Positions 34,461-45,975 of a DNA stretch of 64,000 bases are shown here, in pieces. Each line of letters starts with the position of its first letter. Position 1 is the stretch's first letter. The DNA comes from Symbiodinium microadriaticum. Taxonomy: Eukaryota > Sar > Dinophyceae > Suessiales > Symbiodiniaceae. Location of the stretch: contig LSRX01001557.1 in the NCBI GenBank assembly GCA_001939145.1, positions 48,469-112,468 on the forward strand, given 5' to 3'. The notes beneath the pieces are model-generated. The model was not told the DNA's origin, made no database searches, and saw nothing but the letters and a program-made list of their open reading frames with translations. The translations under genes were made by a program, and so were the position numbers.

Positions 34461-37400
34461 ATGTCGCCAGGTCCTCCCATTTGCTTTGTACACTGACAAC
34501 CCACCGAGGTTTTGCAGTTCTTTGTGGGCCTGGAGGTTTTGAAGCAGCAGCTGACGGCCAGCCGGAAGTCTTGTGTTTCGCCGTTTATGCCGATGTTGGC
34601 CCAAGGCAATGTGCTTGCTTCCCGAGCCGAAAATGGACTTTGAAAGCCAGGTGTCTCCGTTCCATGCATTGCTTCTACATGTTCACTTGCGGCTCTTGGC
34701 AGGCAGTTTTCGTGTTGAGCGAGCTTTACGATGTCATGGGCGACCACCTTGCCTTGCAGTTCGGTCCACAGAAGGATACCGAGGGGTTCAATCTCCGGTG
34801 GCCATAAATCCACCAAATGTCAAAAGGTTCTCTGTATTGTATCCACTCGTTGCGAAGTATATCATCTGTCGTTATTTGACGCTGTTATTGCGTATTCACA
34901 CCACTGCCCCAGAGCCCTCGCCCCAGCGGCATCTCGCGGCACCGAGAAATCCTCAGTGATGCATCGAGTGTCAGTGCACAGAGCCAGAGGAACCCATGAT
35001 GTGCGAGGTATGCTGGATCTGTCGCCCACAAAAAGTACCAGGTAGTCGCCGCTGGACAGTGCACGCCGCGCTTGCTCAATGCATCACTTGTGTCAGCTTC
35101 TGGGAAGCCGTCCGCGCATGATGACAAGCTCGAAAGAGCACCGGCCCCAACTAGGCACTAGGCCGAGAATCTACCGGTCTTGAAGTCTGATCAATTTACC
35201 GCTTAACTCCTTGACTGTCGCTGCGTCCGGGGTACATGGCACCAGGCTGCTGACGTCTATCCATCGCCACTACAACAACTCCTTCACCGATCGCGAAAAG
35301 CAGGACTTGCTGCCTTTGTGGAGGTAGATCTTGCTGACGTATGCTGCTGTCGGTCGTTCGGGACAGGCATGCTTGAACCTTTTCTTGGGCCTGTACCAAC
35401 CAGCAATCCATCCATCCATGGAGAAGCTCGATTGTTTTAGCCTCAGACCGACTGGGTCAGTGTCACAGTCATGTCGTGGTTTCGTGGCTTTCCACAGGCG
35501 ACTCTTGGGTTCACCACAAAGTCCTTAAGGATGACTACAGCCCTGGAGTCCCAGCCCTACCATGGCCTATCTTTCACGAGCTCCCCTCAAGCCGAAGCTA
35601 ACATCGCCGAGGAATGGTGGGTTGAGCCGCTGCAGAAGCATCGCCAGAATTTGCTTCCGTTGATATCGAAGGAGTGCGTATGGCATATTGAAAATTGTAT
35701 TGCAGGGTTGGCAAAGGCCCGGAATAAAGAGACTGCTCGGCCTGGTTAGGTTAAAGCGCGTGGGAAACGGTGTGCCCGAACCTGGGTGTCGAAGAAACGT
35801 TACATGCTTGTTCTGCAGCATTGCAGATTTCACAGAGGATCATGCAACAGATGCACGGACATGACTCCAATCGTTCGCGCTAGCTTGCCTGAGTCGGCGG
35901 TGCAGGCACGAAGGGGTGATTGGATGCTCCAATCCTGTGATAGTCACACGTGCTGCTGTTGTCTCCCCCGGCTTGTCCATGGCTTGGGGTGGGGTGGGGG
36001 GTGGGTGGGGGACTAGCGGATGGCTGTCCGTCCGACTGTCTGCGTCTGTCCATCGCTTTACATCTGGCTCTGACATCTTTGTCTCGCTCTCGTTCTCTCT
36101 ATCTCGTTGATCTCTTGTTCGCACTCTTCTTGTATCTTGTTATTGGAATCCCGATTCTTCCCGGTCATGCTAGGTGTCCTAGCTGGCCGGCTGCACAGCT
36201 CCCGTTGCGACTCAGATTTGCTGTCGCGAGGATCCTGAGTACAACATCAGACTCACGCAAGAAGGATTGCAGGAATGGTTCTGCCAGGCATCAACACGAA
36301 AGTTCCATGATTCAATATGGCTTGAGTGACCCCGCTGCGCAGGTGCACAAGGCTGAAAAGTATACCTGGTTCGAGAAGCTGCTCGCGAATTCCGACGCAA
36401 CTTTTGTGCAGGTGCGAAGGGCGGGGAATGGAGGTCGACAGGTTGCAGAGTTGCATGTGATGGCTAAGATCAATCCCGCAAGTCGCCCATTGCGGACGGT
36501 GGGGCCTTACAAGGCCAACCAATTGCCACAGCTCCGCTAGATGGCTGCAACGGAGCTTCAGAAGTGTCCATCGACAGAAATATTTGGAGCGCAAGCAGAA
36601 GGAAGCGAAGCACAGCGCCCGGACCTCGATGATCCCTCCCGGTATCGCGTTCCACCTCGCTCTCAGAGTTCTCCGGGGCGAAGGCATGCAGAAGCCATGC
36701 AGAAGCCCGCAGGAACCGTACCAACGTGCCACCAGTGTACTGATCTACTGACCAAGTCGTGTAACCCTTTATATATGCAAGTAATTTGTGGACATTTGTG
36801 GCTCATGAGCCCTCGGAAGTGTTGTCCATGCAGTGCAAGGCCGTTTTGATGTGTTTCGATCGTGAATTTGCAGGCCTAGCAGCCTGGCATTCTGCAATAT
36901 TCTGCACTGAGGAAGCGCCTCTCTCAAAGCCAAGTTTTTCCCTTCAGTCGATGTCGACGGAGGAAAGGGAGGCCCTGCATTCACTGACTCTCGCCTGCTG
37001 GCCAACCTCTCTCACGACGTCACACCTGAAGATTGACATCCATACTCGTAGCGTGTACATGTGATCAAGTGCAAGGTGTCCCCATGTTCCTTTTGAATTG
37101 AGCGCGGTATCCAGCGGTAACACCCTTTTGGCCGTGAGAGCATACGGAGTCCAATTTGTGGAACGATTTGGGAGTATTCTCGGCATTGCATGAAACTTGG
37201 TTAGCGTACCAGCAAGAGTACTTGGACGGCAGGTTTACCAGACTTATGTCGACACCAAGCAGCTCAGCCGTTTGATGTGGCTAGAGAGTACAGCAACTGA
37301 CCAGGCACGCCCAGCGATCCCAGCGTTGCGTCGATTCTGTACAGCTGAGCTGCGACAAGACGGCGGACAGCACTGTCGTGGGATGCAACGAGTTTGCTTC

Positions 37401-38714
37401 AGGTGCCCTCGTGCATTTTGCCAGCCTTCGATGCCTTGAAGGCCTTGTTGGGCTGTTTGTATTTGCTTCAGCCCATCATGTTAGCCTGTGGGGAAGGGCG
37501 AACAGCCATCGCCTGCCGTGTCAAGATCAAGGCCGCCAGGATCCGCAAGCTAATGCGAGAACAGCGATGTCAGATGTTGCCAAACACAGACTTGAGTTTG
37601 AAGTTGCACAATAAGTTCCACTTATTTGCCGGATTTGCGCTCTACGAAAGATGCGTGCCGGTCACGGAGAATAAACTTTAGCACTACTGATGATTCTTCT
37701 GAGATTCTGTCGCACATGCGACAGCAGCTCTGAATCCAGCCTGTCCTGGGCAAGAGGGCCTCTTGTCGGCTATGTTTCTTGTTTCGTTCTCATGTTGCAG
37801 CAAATAAGACGTTCGAAAACTACCGGTGTTTGTCTTTCTTAAGGCCGGTGTGTCGTTCTGTCGTTCTCGCTGCCTTTTGCTCGCTTTTGGTAGCTGTGAT
37901 CAGGCTTCGCAGCATGTGCGAAGCAAAGCGGCAGACCTCGATCGGTGGAGTCACAAAATTGCTGGCCTCCTTGGCTGGGGTTTTACATCGTGTCGTCTTC
38001 GCCACCCATCGCCTGATGTGGCCTTCAGGGTTCTCTCCGCACGTGCAGCGTGTTGGCAGGGAGCTGTCCGTGGTGCAGAACAGGACTGGTAGACCTGGAG
38101 GGAAGGTAGGTGGCAATGAAGGAAGAGGATGGCGAATGCGTGGGCGCGATCGCAGACTTACCAGCAACATTGTCAGAATTCTTGCCAGCAAAAAAGCTGA
38201 AGACGTGCTTGAGTCTCCATGTGATTTCTAGGAGCCCCTCAACCGACACACACTACACTAGCAAGTCGTTGTCGCCCTTCCCTGCTTCAATTGACGCCAG
38301 ACTGTTCTCGAAAAGATGCACGGCACATGGACAAAGCACGACTTGCAATTTGCGGCTGGAGCAAAAACTTCGGCATTGGCAACAAAGTTTGCGGCACCTT
38401 ACGTCTCAAGTGGCGAGAGATGGTGGGAGAGTTCCGCCCGGATGCGACGCAGCGAGTTGCTGAGTCTGTGGAGCAGGCAGCTGATGGCACATGAGGTCGC
38501 TCAAGCGGCCGGCAACCTCGGTGAAGGCCAGGGCAGAAGAATGGGCACAGTAGCGGAGGTGTCATGATGCAACACTGCGCAGAACTGGCGCAGCTTGTTC
38601 AGATAAAGCTTCACGTTTGTGCCTCAGACGTTGGTCACACCTCCCCCAATCGGATTTTTTCGTGAGTTGAAGGAGCAAGGCCGGAGCAGGACGGGACGGT
38701 TCTGCATAGTCAAA

Positions 38715-39335
38715 TCAGAAGCCAGTTGCAGCCGGTCGTCTGTCGCGCTTTGAGGAGCGAGGCCGTCTTGCCCGAGACAGAGCGACCAGAAAAGACACCT
38801 TTCTTTTTTCTTTTGAAGCACCGCCATCAAAGTTGACATGCTTCAGCGCACAAGTGAGTGTCCACCCTTCACACAGTGGTCGTGTGTCGCGACTGAACCA
38901 TACTAAACCACTCCCTAATTTGCAAGCATCATGCCAGGAAGAAAGCCCGCGAGCGCAAGCCTTGGCATGCGTTTGTTGGTCGCAAAGATGGTGCATGGCA
39001 CCGAGGAAAGTGCAGAGCAAGCAGAGGGCGGGCTGGCTATAGCTCTGCTTAGCAGCGGAAATCAGAACGTTCGAGATTGTGGCAGGTGCGCGAGCAAGGC
39101 CACGTAGGCCGGATGGCAGATGCAGGTGGAACCGGTAGAGCTGGAGGAGTGTCTCCACGCGCTGCCACGCTGCGTCTGTCGCAGGCAGGTCGACGACGGC
39201 CTCCAGGCGCCGCCAACTCTGCACAATTAAATGAAATGGTATGCGTTGACCCAGTTCGAAGCCCTTACCTGTAGTTACGAGGTTGCACATGCAACTTGGA
39301 AGGAAGAGGCCAATTGTTGCATAAAAGCACGTCAT
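38715..39335 (-). CDS. Unidentified minus-strand ORF (206 codons)
   Basis: This is one of the longer open frames outside the retroelements. Its N-terminal half has a plausible helical stretch (VETLLQLYRFHLHLPSGL), while the C-terminal part is basic and low in complexity. I recognise no domain. Because host genes here are intron-rich, only the 39118-39232 part may be a real exon. Plus-strand frames across the same stretch are also partly protein-like, so even the strand is uncertain. Confidence 0.2.
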   Translation of the reverse strand: MTCFYATIGLFLPSCMCNLVTTGKGFELGQRIPFHLIVQSWRRLEAVVDLPATDAAWQRVETLLQLYRFHLHLPSGLRGLARAPATISNVLISAAKQSYSQPALCLLCTFLGAMHHLCDQQTHAKACARGLSSWHDACKLGSGLVWFSRDTRPLCEGWTLTCALKHVNFDGGASKEKRKVSFLVALSRARRPRSSKRDRRPAATGF

Positions 39336-39809
39336 AGTGCTGGCCGGATGTGGAACATCGCGGCGCTAGAGGGTCGACCTTTTAGCACAGGTGGATGCTT
39401 TGCAGCTACTGCGGGAAGGCTTGCGAGGCCGTCAGAGCTACCAAATTTCCAAGGGCCAACTACTGACTGCACGGCCTGTTAAAATATCTCCGAGTGTAGA
39501 GGAAGTCGTGCACATCCCCACATGCAGAGCACTCTCGAAAGACGTGGACAATCGGCGGACGGGCGGAGAATGTTTAAAGATGCAGCTGCGTGAACTTGTT
39601 TTTGTCTACACGATAGCGAGACAAATCAGCCTCCATGAAGACGTATTGCAAGAAGGAGGCAGTGCATCACGATTGCACACTGGCAGTCGGGGGGAAGAGA
39701 GAGCTGCGTGTGCACGCATTGCCACGTCCCCATTTTCGTTTGACGAGTCGCACAGGTATGAACTGCCACCACATTCAACGTGCCTGTGAACAGCACGGTG
39801 GGCGTGGGG

Positions 39810-39879
39810 CTTGGTCATCTTGGCCATCTTGCCCCACTTGGGCGACCAAGATGGCCAAGGGGGCCCTTGGTCATCTTGG
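39810..39879. repeat. Perfect 13-bp inverted repeat with direct-repeat wings
   Basis: CTTGGCCATCTTG (39819-39831) is complementary to CAAGATGGCCAAG (39847-39859), with a 15-base loop. CTTGGTCATCTTGG occurs at both ends of the structure. It could form a stable hairpin in DNA or RNA. Its function is unknown. Confidence 0.8.
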
Positions 39880-40944
39880 TCTGCCCCACAGGTAATCCCC
39901 CACCCTTGCTGGTACCATTTTCTCCGGCACGCTGGAAAATTGCGAAGAACCAGCCACTTGCCACTGATGCACGAAGACAACACCCGCGGTGTCCCTTGAT
40001 TTTCTGTGCGACTTTTCGGGTCATGCGGTTCTTGTAGATGCTACAGTACCACTAGCTGGCCAAAAAACTTAATGGCACAAAAAACTGGAGTAATTGAACC
40101 GAAAGTCTTGAAGATTGTGTAGAAGGAAGTCTTGAAAGCTCTCGAAAAGGTCTGTTGCCGCTCCTAGAGAAAAGATTTCGAGATTTTCAGCAGGACTTTT
40201 CCAGAAGTTACTGAGCGGACGCCCATGCATGATGGCCGCATGTCCACTGTAGGTCAGATGCGCTTCATGGCTCCTGAACTAGACGGCACGGGGTGTCGTT
40301 GCGGGAAGTGATCGTACAACTACTGTACCTGTTGGCCTGTTCGTGCTGAGAGTTCTGCGAAATGAGAGTCGCCATGATCTAGAAGCGCTTGGAGCTTCAA
40401 CGCAGCCAAGCCCACACCTGCTAAGTCTCTAAGTTCGCGTATTATCCAAGCAGACGACATCACATCGCGGCCCAAGCCTCTCAAACTTCAATAGACTTCC
40501 TTCAGGCTTGATCGTACGCAATGGCTGGTGAGCATAAGCCTTTGCGTGACACGATGTGACACACATCCTTTCACACTTCACCCAAATCATCTACCACGTC
40601 ACTTGCCCCACTCGCCTTCCTTCCCACCTGCTTTTGAGGGTTCACCACAAGCTTACATGCCGAGGAAGAGGCAGACAACAAGATGCAATACTATGCCACA
40701 TTTGCAACGTTCAGTTAGATCTTCGGAGACTCCAGAACCTTGTGTCTTGCCGCCTCTGACTCCTGATTTCGGCAAGTTGTTGTTGGACTGCCAGGCACCG
40801 ATGTCAGAGCTGTCCGACATGCAGAATCAGGCGCAGAGCTGTACCTAAATTGCCTGCTGCAGCCGCTGAAAAGTGTTCACAGGTGCACGTAGCAACATCC
40901 GATTCGAGATCGGGCGACAGGCCAATCACAGCAAGTGATGCTGG

Positions 40945-40979
40945 GAGGGAGGGTGAGGGAGGGAGGGAGGGAGGGAGGA
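40945..40979. repeat. GGGA tetranucleotide repeat
   Basis: A short run of GGGA/GGGT units on the plus strand. Confidence 0.9.
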
Positions 40980-41046
40980 AGCTTGCATTGAGTCGTCCCA
41001 GCCTGTCCACCACTGTGAGAACTGAGCTGTACCACTGGTATTCCTT

Positions 41047-41190
41047 AGTCCATACCCGTTGTTTCCCAGAGGAAAATCCTCGGGGGGAAAAGTGACACAC
41101 CCACGGACTGCGGGTGCGCGCTCGCAAGCGGAGCTTGGGGCAGGATGCACCCCGGGCTCCCCTGATAGAGAGCGAGGAAGAGACCCAAAG
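41047..41190. repeat. Dispersed repeat, copy 1
   Basis: This shares CGGGTGCGCGCTCGC, flanking CTCGGGGGG and GGGACAGGA-like blocks with 52340-52470, in the same orientation. In both copies a purine-rich GA tract follows. The family is unknown. Confidence 0.5.
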
Positions 41191-41276
41191 TTTGCACTGT
41201 GTTCGAGTATCGGGGGATTTGGTTTTTTCTGTCGAGGGTGTAAGTCTCACGAAACTTATACTCGAACAACCTTTGC

Positions 41277-41294
41277 ACACACACACACACACAC
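41277..41294. repeat. CA dinucleotide microsatellite
   Basis: About nine CA units lie just upstream of element 2. Confidence 0.9.
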
Positions 41295-41380
41295 CCGAAA
41301 ACCCCATAACACATGGGGGGCCAAAATGCCGGGGGGCCTACGCCCTGTGGAAGAAGAAGAAGAGAGAGAAAGAGCGAGAG

Positions 41381-41397
41381 AGCTATTTTGGCTCAAG
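41381..41397 (+). other. Spliced-leader relic upstream of element 2 gag
   Basis: AGCTATTTTGGCTCAAG differs at one base from the last 17 bases of the dinoflagellate SL (AGCCATTTTGGCTCAAG). The bases before it (AGAG) do not match the SL 5' end, so the relic is partial. It lies in a purine-rich leader, 295 bp before the gag ATG at 41692. Confidence 0.6.
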
Positions 41398-41691
41398 CCG
41401 CGAGCGGTTCAAGCCCGTGGGGGGGGGGCCCTCTGTGAGCCCTCTCTCCAAACTTTGTTCAGCACCCCTCCGCGACAACCATTCTTTCCTCTTCTCTCCG
41501 CCGCTCCGGTTCCTCTCGGGAGGTTGGCTCGCTACTCCGCTCACCTCCGATAGATATATCCCCACTCCTCCTCCTGACTCCGATAATATACCTCTCGCCC
41601 GCTCTCCGCTACAATTTTTTCCAGCTCAATTTTCGATTTTTGGTGAGGGACTTCCCGTAGTACGGCTAGGGCCTCTGAGGCCCCCGGCCAC

Positions 41692-42904
41692 ATGGAAGCT
41701 AGCCTCCAGAAAGGCTCTTCCGACCTCCGCTTTCTGCTAACACACCACAAGGTGTCAGACGAGGTGCAAGCTAAGCTCTTCGAAGCTAAGATCGATACCG
41801 TGCCGCGCTTCGCGGCCTTTGTCAGCGATGCTACGGACCTTCGAGAAGTGCTAAAGTCGGACCTAGAGATAGACCCGGCTAGCTCCCTGGCCCTGAGAGC
41901 GCAGGCGGCCTCGCTAGTGGTGGCTTGGGAAACTGCTAAGGTCCGGGTCAAAAGCCAGGCCGAAGCAGAAGCTACGAACGAAGTCCGCGAGTGGGCCAAG
42001 CCCATCCCGCAGACGGACTACATCGCTATGAGGCATGCGTTCGCTACCCAGTTCGGGGAGCTAGAGGATAAACACATCCCTGCTAAAGAATACATCGAGA
42101 AGAAGCTACACGAGCTCGAAACGGGCGAGTTCCGTGCCGAACCGCTAACGGAAGTGATCAGTCGAGACGAAGTGGATCCCGACGTGCTACTTCCTACCTG
42201 GAATGCTAGCGGGACCCTCTCCATCAAGAGAGGGGGCTCCCGCACGACAGCTCCCTCGGGACCCGAACAGCTACGACTACGTCTCACCGTTCTGCAGAAC
42301 GCGCTATTGATGATCAAGCTCAAGCACCCTGGTAGACCAGAGCTGACGGACGTCACCTTCGCCGTCTTCGAGCGCTACAAGGACTACCTCCTCGGCGACT
42401 ATTGCTACGGCCTCCGTTCCAGTGAGGAGTCCGGGGCGCTAGTCCCTCCTTGGACTCTGGTCATCAGCTATGTCATCAGCTATGAGCACGCCATCCGCAA
42501 GCATGCCTACAGGCTCATGGCCTCGGACGGGCGTCCCTTCGGCGAGGCCCTCGCTAAAGCCTACAAGGACGCGACTGTGAAGGAGCGCCACTTTACCACG
42601 CCTCTGGCGCTGCACGCTAAGAGGCCCAGCTCTGCCGTGCCGCCGCCTCCGCTAAATCCCTACCAGCGGGATCCCAGGCAAGCTAGGGAAAGGAGACGGT
42701 AAGCAGCAGCTCACCAAGCACAGTCGCACACCGGAGGGGAAACCCATCTGCTATCGCTATAGCTCCAAAGGGGGCTGCAAGAAAGGTGACAAGTGTCACT
42801 TTGCGCACGTGTGCCTCTACTGCTTCGGCAAGCACACCGCTATGCAATGCCCCCTGCTAAAGGGCAAGAAGACGGACGACAAGAAGCAGCAGACCGCTAA
42901 CTGA
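41692..42904 (+). CDS. Gag of element 2 (capsid-like region plus CCCH finger and zinc knuckle), one frameshift
   Basis: The first frame (41692-42702, 336 codons) is a largely helical, charged protein with a Pro-rich tail. A +1 shift near 42690-42703 continues it to 42904. The second part has a canonical C-x8-C-x5-C-x3-H finger (first Cys at about 42770) followed by CLYCFGKHTAMQC, a C-x2-C-x3-H-x4-C knuckle, then a Lys-rich tail ending in TGA. RNA binding is the likely role. The ATG follows an untranslated leader and precedes a frame with strong GCTA enrichment. The shift could be a mutation or a programmed frameshift; no obvious slippery heptamer stands out. Element 1 has the same finger spacing. 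Confidence 0.7.
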
Positions 42905-44840
42905 CAACTTGACCCCGCGTCGTCACCCGCCCCACCCGCCGCTACACGCACGCTGCGGGTACTCTACCTTTTCTCTGGAACGAGACGCTCCTGGGATATG
43001 GCTACTTGCGTCAAGAACATAGCGGCCACTTGGGACACCGACGCTACTGTGGAATGCGTGGACATTCTTCGTGGAGCTAAGATGGACCTCTCTCGGTCCA
43101 AAGTCAGAGAGGCCTACCTCGCTAGGATCAAGGCCGGAGACTTCGACGCTGTTCTGCTATCGCCGCCATGCTCCTCATTCTCGAGGGCTACCTTCGCTAA
43201 CCACCGCGGTCCGAGACCGGTTCGCTGCTACCAGAGTCCCCGCGGCATGGACACGCTAACCTCCCGCGAAAGAGACAGGGCCATCCTCGGGAACATCTTC
43301 GCGGACTTCGCTTGGGAAGTGGCTACGTTGGTGGCAGATGGTGCGGCTTCCTTCCTCGCCTTCGAGCAGCCGGAAGACCTGGGCACCATCGCTAAGGGAC
43401 CACGGGCCGGCCAGCGGCCCGCCTCCATGTGGCAATGGCCCCAGCTACGCCAACTTCTGGATAAGGGGTTGCGCACAGTGGCCTTTCACCAAGCTACCTT
43501 CGGCACACCCTACGCTAAACCCACGCGACTCCTGCTCCGCACGCAGGCTTCGCTTCCAGAGGGTGTGCTAGAAGGTCCGCCAAGCTTTGACGCCGATGGC
43601 TACTACGAGGGTCCACTTCCCTCCGGGAAACCCTTTGGCGGCATGCTGCAGCGCAGGGCTACTGGAGCCTTCAAGACCACTGGCTCCGAGCGCTGGCCGC
43701 CCCGCCTCTGCCAGTGGCTGGCGGCCACACTAGTTCACACCTGTCTGGCTTCTGCTACGACTGCTTTGGAGGGGGACCAGACAGAACCTCAGCTACCAAG
43801 GGACAGCACCGACGCGGGCCCCGGCTACCAGGTCAACCAGCCGGAGGGGTCTAGACTTCAGGGTGGGTTCGGCCCACCGCGGGTCTGTCAGCAGCTAGGT
43901 GCCACCAAGGACTTTCACGACGGTGGAGGCCTCTGCTCTCCTGGGCGCTGGCCGGCCAGCGCTAGGAACCTGGCCTCTGGTTCCTCCTGGGACTGGCTAA
44001 GAGAGAAGTCGTTGCAGCTGATCTTGGATAAGCTAGGTACCCAAGATACCAAGGAGCTAGAGAGGGAGGCCTTTCGCGTGGCAGCGGGCGGCGAGCAAGG
44101 CTGTCGGCTTGCTAAAGACGAGGACCTCCACCGGCAACTTAGGCAGCTCTGGCAGGAGTGGCTAGAAGCTCAAGACCTGGGAGAACCGGATCTGCTACAC
44201 AAAGCAGAGGGTCAACCCCTCTACCTCCGCCTCATGCGCGCCCTGCTAGAAGCAGCTGATGATCCAGACCGGGAATTTCTCAGGAGGGCAGAGGAGGGGC
44301 TGCCGCTAGGGATACTTGAACCGCTAGCCAGGAATCCCCACGTTTTCGAAGAGCAGCTCAAGTGGCCGCTGGAGAACGCTCCTTGGGAGGCGTCGCTAGC
44401 CTGGGTGCCCAACTACGCCTCGGTAGAGGAGCATCTGGCTTTCGCTAGGGAGAAGTTCGAGGAGGACGTGGAGGAGGGCCTCATGGCTAAAATGACCCTC
44501 CAAGAGTTCAAGGAGCGCTACGGGGAGAACAGAGCTATTGCTAGCCTAGCGGTCATCGTGGAGGATGAGCTTAAAGACAAGAAGCGCATCATCCACGACG
44601 CTACGCACGGGGTCCGTGTCAACCACCGTATCAAATGTCGAGATAAGATACGGGCCCCTGGCGCTAGGGAGAAGAAACAGCTACTCCGAGAAATGATAGA
44701 GGAGGATACGGTGGCCTTCTCCGTGGTGGGAGACATTGCTAAAGCCCACCGCCGCTACAAACACCAGGCCTCGGAGCACGGCTTCATGGGATGCCAGCTA
44801 AGCACAGAGGAGACGGTACCTGGGGACCCGGAGAGCCATG
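42905..44840 (+). CDS. Methyltransferase-like domain and N-terminal reverse transcriptase of element 2
   Basis: The frame is open from just after the gag TGA (same frame) to 44884; the first ATG is 42998. The C5-methyltransferase motifs are LYLFSGTRRSWD (motif I), LLSPPCSSFSRA (motif IV with the catalytic Cys), FEQPEDLG (the ENP position, here EQP) and AKPTRLLLRT. A long spacer (about 43750-44380) leads to the RT: the conserved stretch around 44400-44660 and motif A as VVGDIAKAHRRYKH (about 44726-44768). Then the frame runs out: motif B is missing and the next ORF resumes before motif C. I infer a deletion of a few dozen codons near 44800-44840. The methyltransferase part looks intact; the RT does not. 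Confidence 0.8.
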
Positions 44841-45959
44841 CTAGGACCGCGCTTTCCAGTCGACATGCTACTCTACGCAGATGACCTGGAGTCGCTAGGG
44901 AGGACAGCCATGGGCCGACAGGGGATACCCCTAAGCTACCTTTTTCTTGCTGCCTTGGGCTTCCCCTTCAAGTGGCCCAAGACCCGAGGAGGGTTTAGAG
45001 TTGAGTGGCTAGGGATGGAGACCAACTATCCCCACCACCAGCTAGGCCTCTCGAAGAAACGGGCCGACTGGCTAGTGGAGTGGCTAGAGGACAAGGCCGT
45101 GAGAGGACGAGTCTCTGCTAAGGAGTTCTCCCAAGGATTGGGGCGACTCGGCTTCGCCGCTATCGCCTTGGACTGGGAGCGACCGTTCCTAGGGCCGCTA
45201 CACGCCTGGGCCTCTGCAGTCCAAGCTAAGGTGGGCGTGCTAACGATCCCAACCATGCTGCGAGTTCTTTGCAGATGGCTAGCTGGGAGGCTAGCCGAAG
45301 GCGGAAGGTTGCAGACTCCCGCGCCGCTAGTGGGTGAAGAGGCCCCTCTGAGCTTCTTCACGGACGCTAAGGCTGAAGCAGGCCGAGCCTGGATAGGGGG
45401 TTTTCTGGAGCTGGTACCGGGGTGCCAAGGCCCGTGGTTCTCGCTAGAAGTCAAGGAGAACTGGGCCCCTTGGGCTTTCGCAAAAGGCGACCCGAACAAA
45501 GTCATTGCTGCCCTGGAACTGCTGGCTACGCTAGTAGCCGTGAAGCTATGGGTACCGGAAGGCTCCGAGAAGAAGACCTCAAGGGTCGCTATACGCGGCT
45601 ATACGGACAACAAGTCCAACGAAGCACTGCTAAGAAAGGCGATGACGACCAAGTTCCCATCGACCTTGCTATTGATGGAGACAGCGGAAGAGCTGTCAGC
45701 TAAGAACTGCGAGCTTCAGCTACAGTGGATCCGACGTGATCTCAACCAGCTAGCGGACGACCTGACGAACGAAAACTTCGATAGCTTCGATCCCCAATTT
45801 CGGATCAAGCTAGAAGGTTCGTCGCTACAGTGGAGGATCCTGGACCAGCTTCTTGAACACTCGGCTAGCTACTACCAGGAGCTAGGAGTGAAGAAGAGGG
45901 AGAGAGCGGCTAAGCCGTCTCGCTTCTCCCGTAAGGTCCGCAAACTTGGTGCCTGGTAG
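44838..45959 (+). CDS. Reverse transcriptase C-terminal part and RNase H of element 2
   Basis: This starts at the deletion point with LLYADDLES (motif C, catalytic Asp pair), then LGFPFKWPKTRGG and VEWLGMET (motifs D and E). The RNase H part has FFTDAKAEAG (Asp), ALELLATLVAVKLW (Glu helix), YTDNKSNEALLRK (Asp) and RRDLNQLADDLTNENF (final Asp). The stop codon is at 45957-45959 after a basic tail. The frame has no internal stop across 373 codons, in contrast to elements 1 and 3, so this copy is comparatively young apart from the 5'-end deletion. Confidence 0.85.
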   Translation: MLGPRFPVDMLLYADDLESLGRTAMGRQGIPLSYLFLAALGFPFKWPKTRGGFRVEWLGMETNYPHHQLGLSKKRADWLVEWLEDKAVRGRVSAKEFSQGLGRLGFAAIALDWERPFLGPLHAWASAVQAKVGVLTIPTMLRVLCRWLAGRLAEGGRLQTPAPLVGEEAPLSFFTDAKAEAGRAWIGGFLELVPGCQGPWFSLEVKENWAPWAFAKGDPNKVIAALELLATLVAVKLWVPEGSEKKTSRVAIRGYTDNKSNEALLRKAMTTKFPSTLLLMETAEELSAKNCELQLQWIRRDLNQLADDLTNENFDSFDPQFRIKLEGSSLQWRILDQLLEHSASYYQELGVKKRERAAKPSRFSRKVRKLGAW

Positions 45960-45975
45960 CCCGTCGGCTACGCAA

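Larger units (their letters stand above)
34461..41046. other. Unresolved 6.6 kb with exon-like scraps
   Basis: No gene could be named. Protein-like plus-strand blocks include 35600-35690 (AEEWWVEPLQKHRQNLLPL) and 36331-36411 (KAEKYTWFEKLLANSDATF). On the minus strand a 206-codon frame (39335-38715) contains a helical block near 39232-39118 (WRRLEAVVDLPATDAAWQRV). No domain signature is visible in any of them. Exons of intron-rich host genes on either strand are possible. Confidence 0.3.

Noticed and set aside
36700..36725. Second RTNV-like stretch (AACCGTACCAACGTGCC) resembling the SAC exon
   Set aside because: Only about 16 bases are shared with the SAC exon and the CX5R cysteine is absent.
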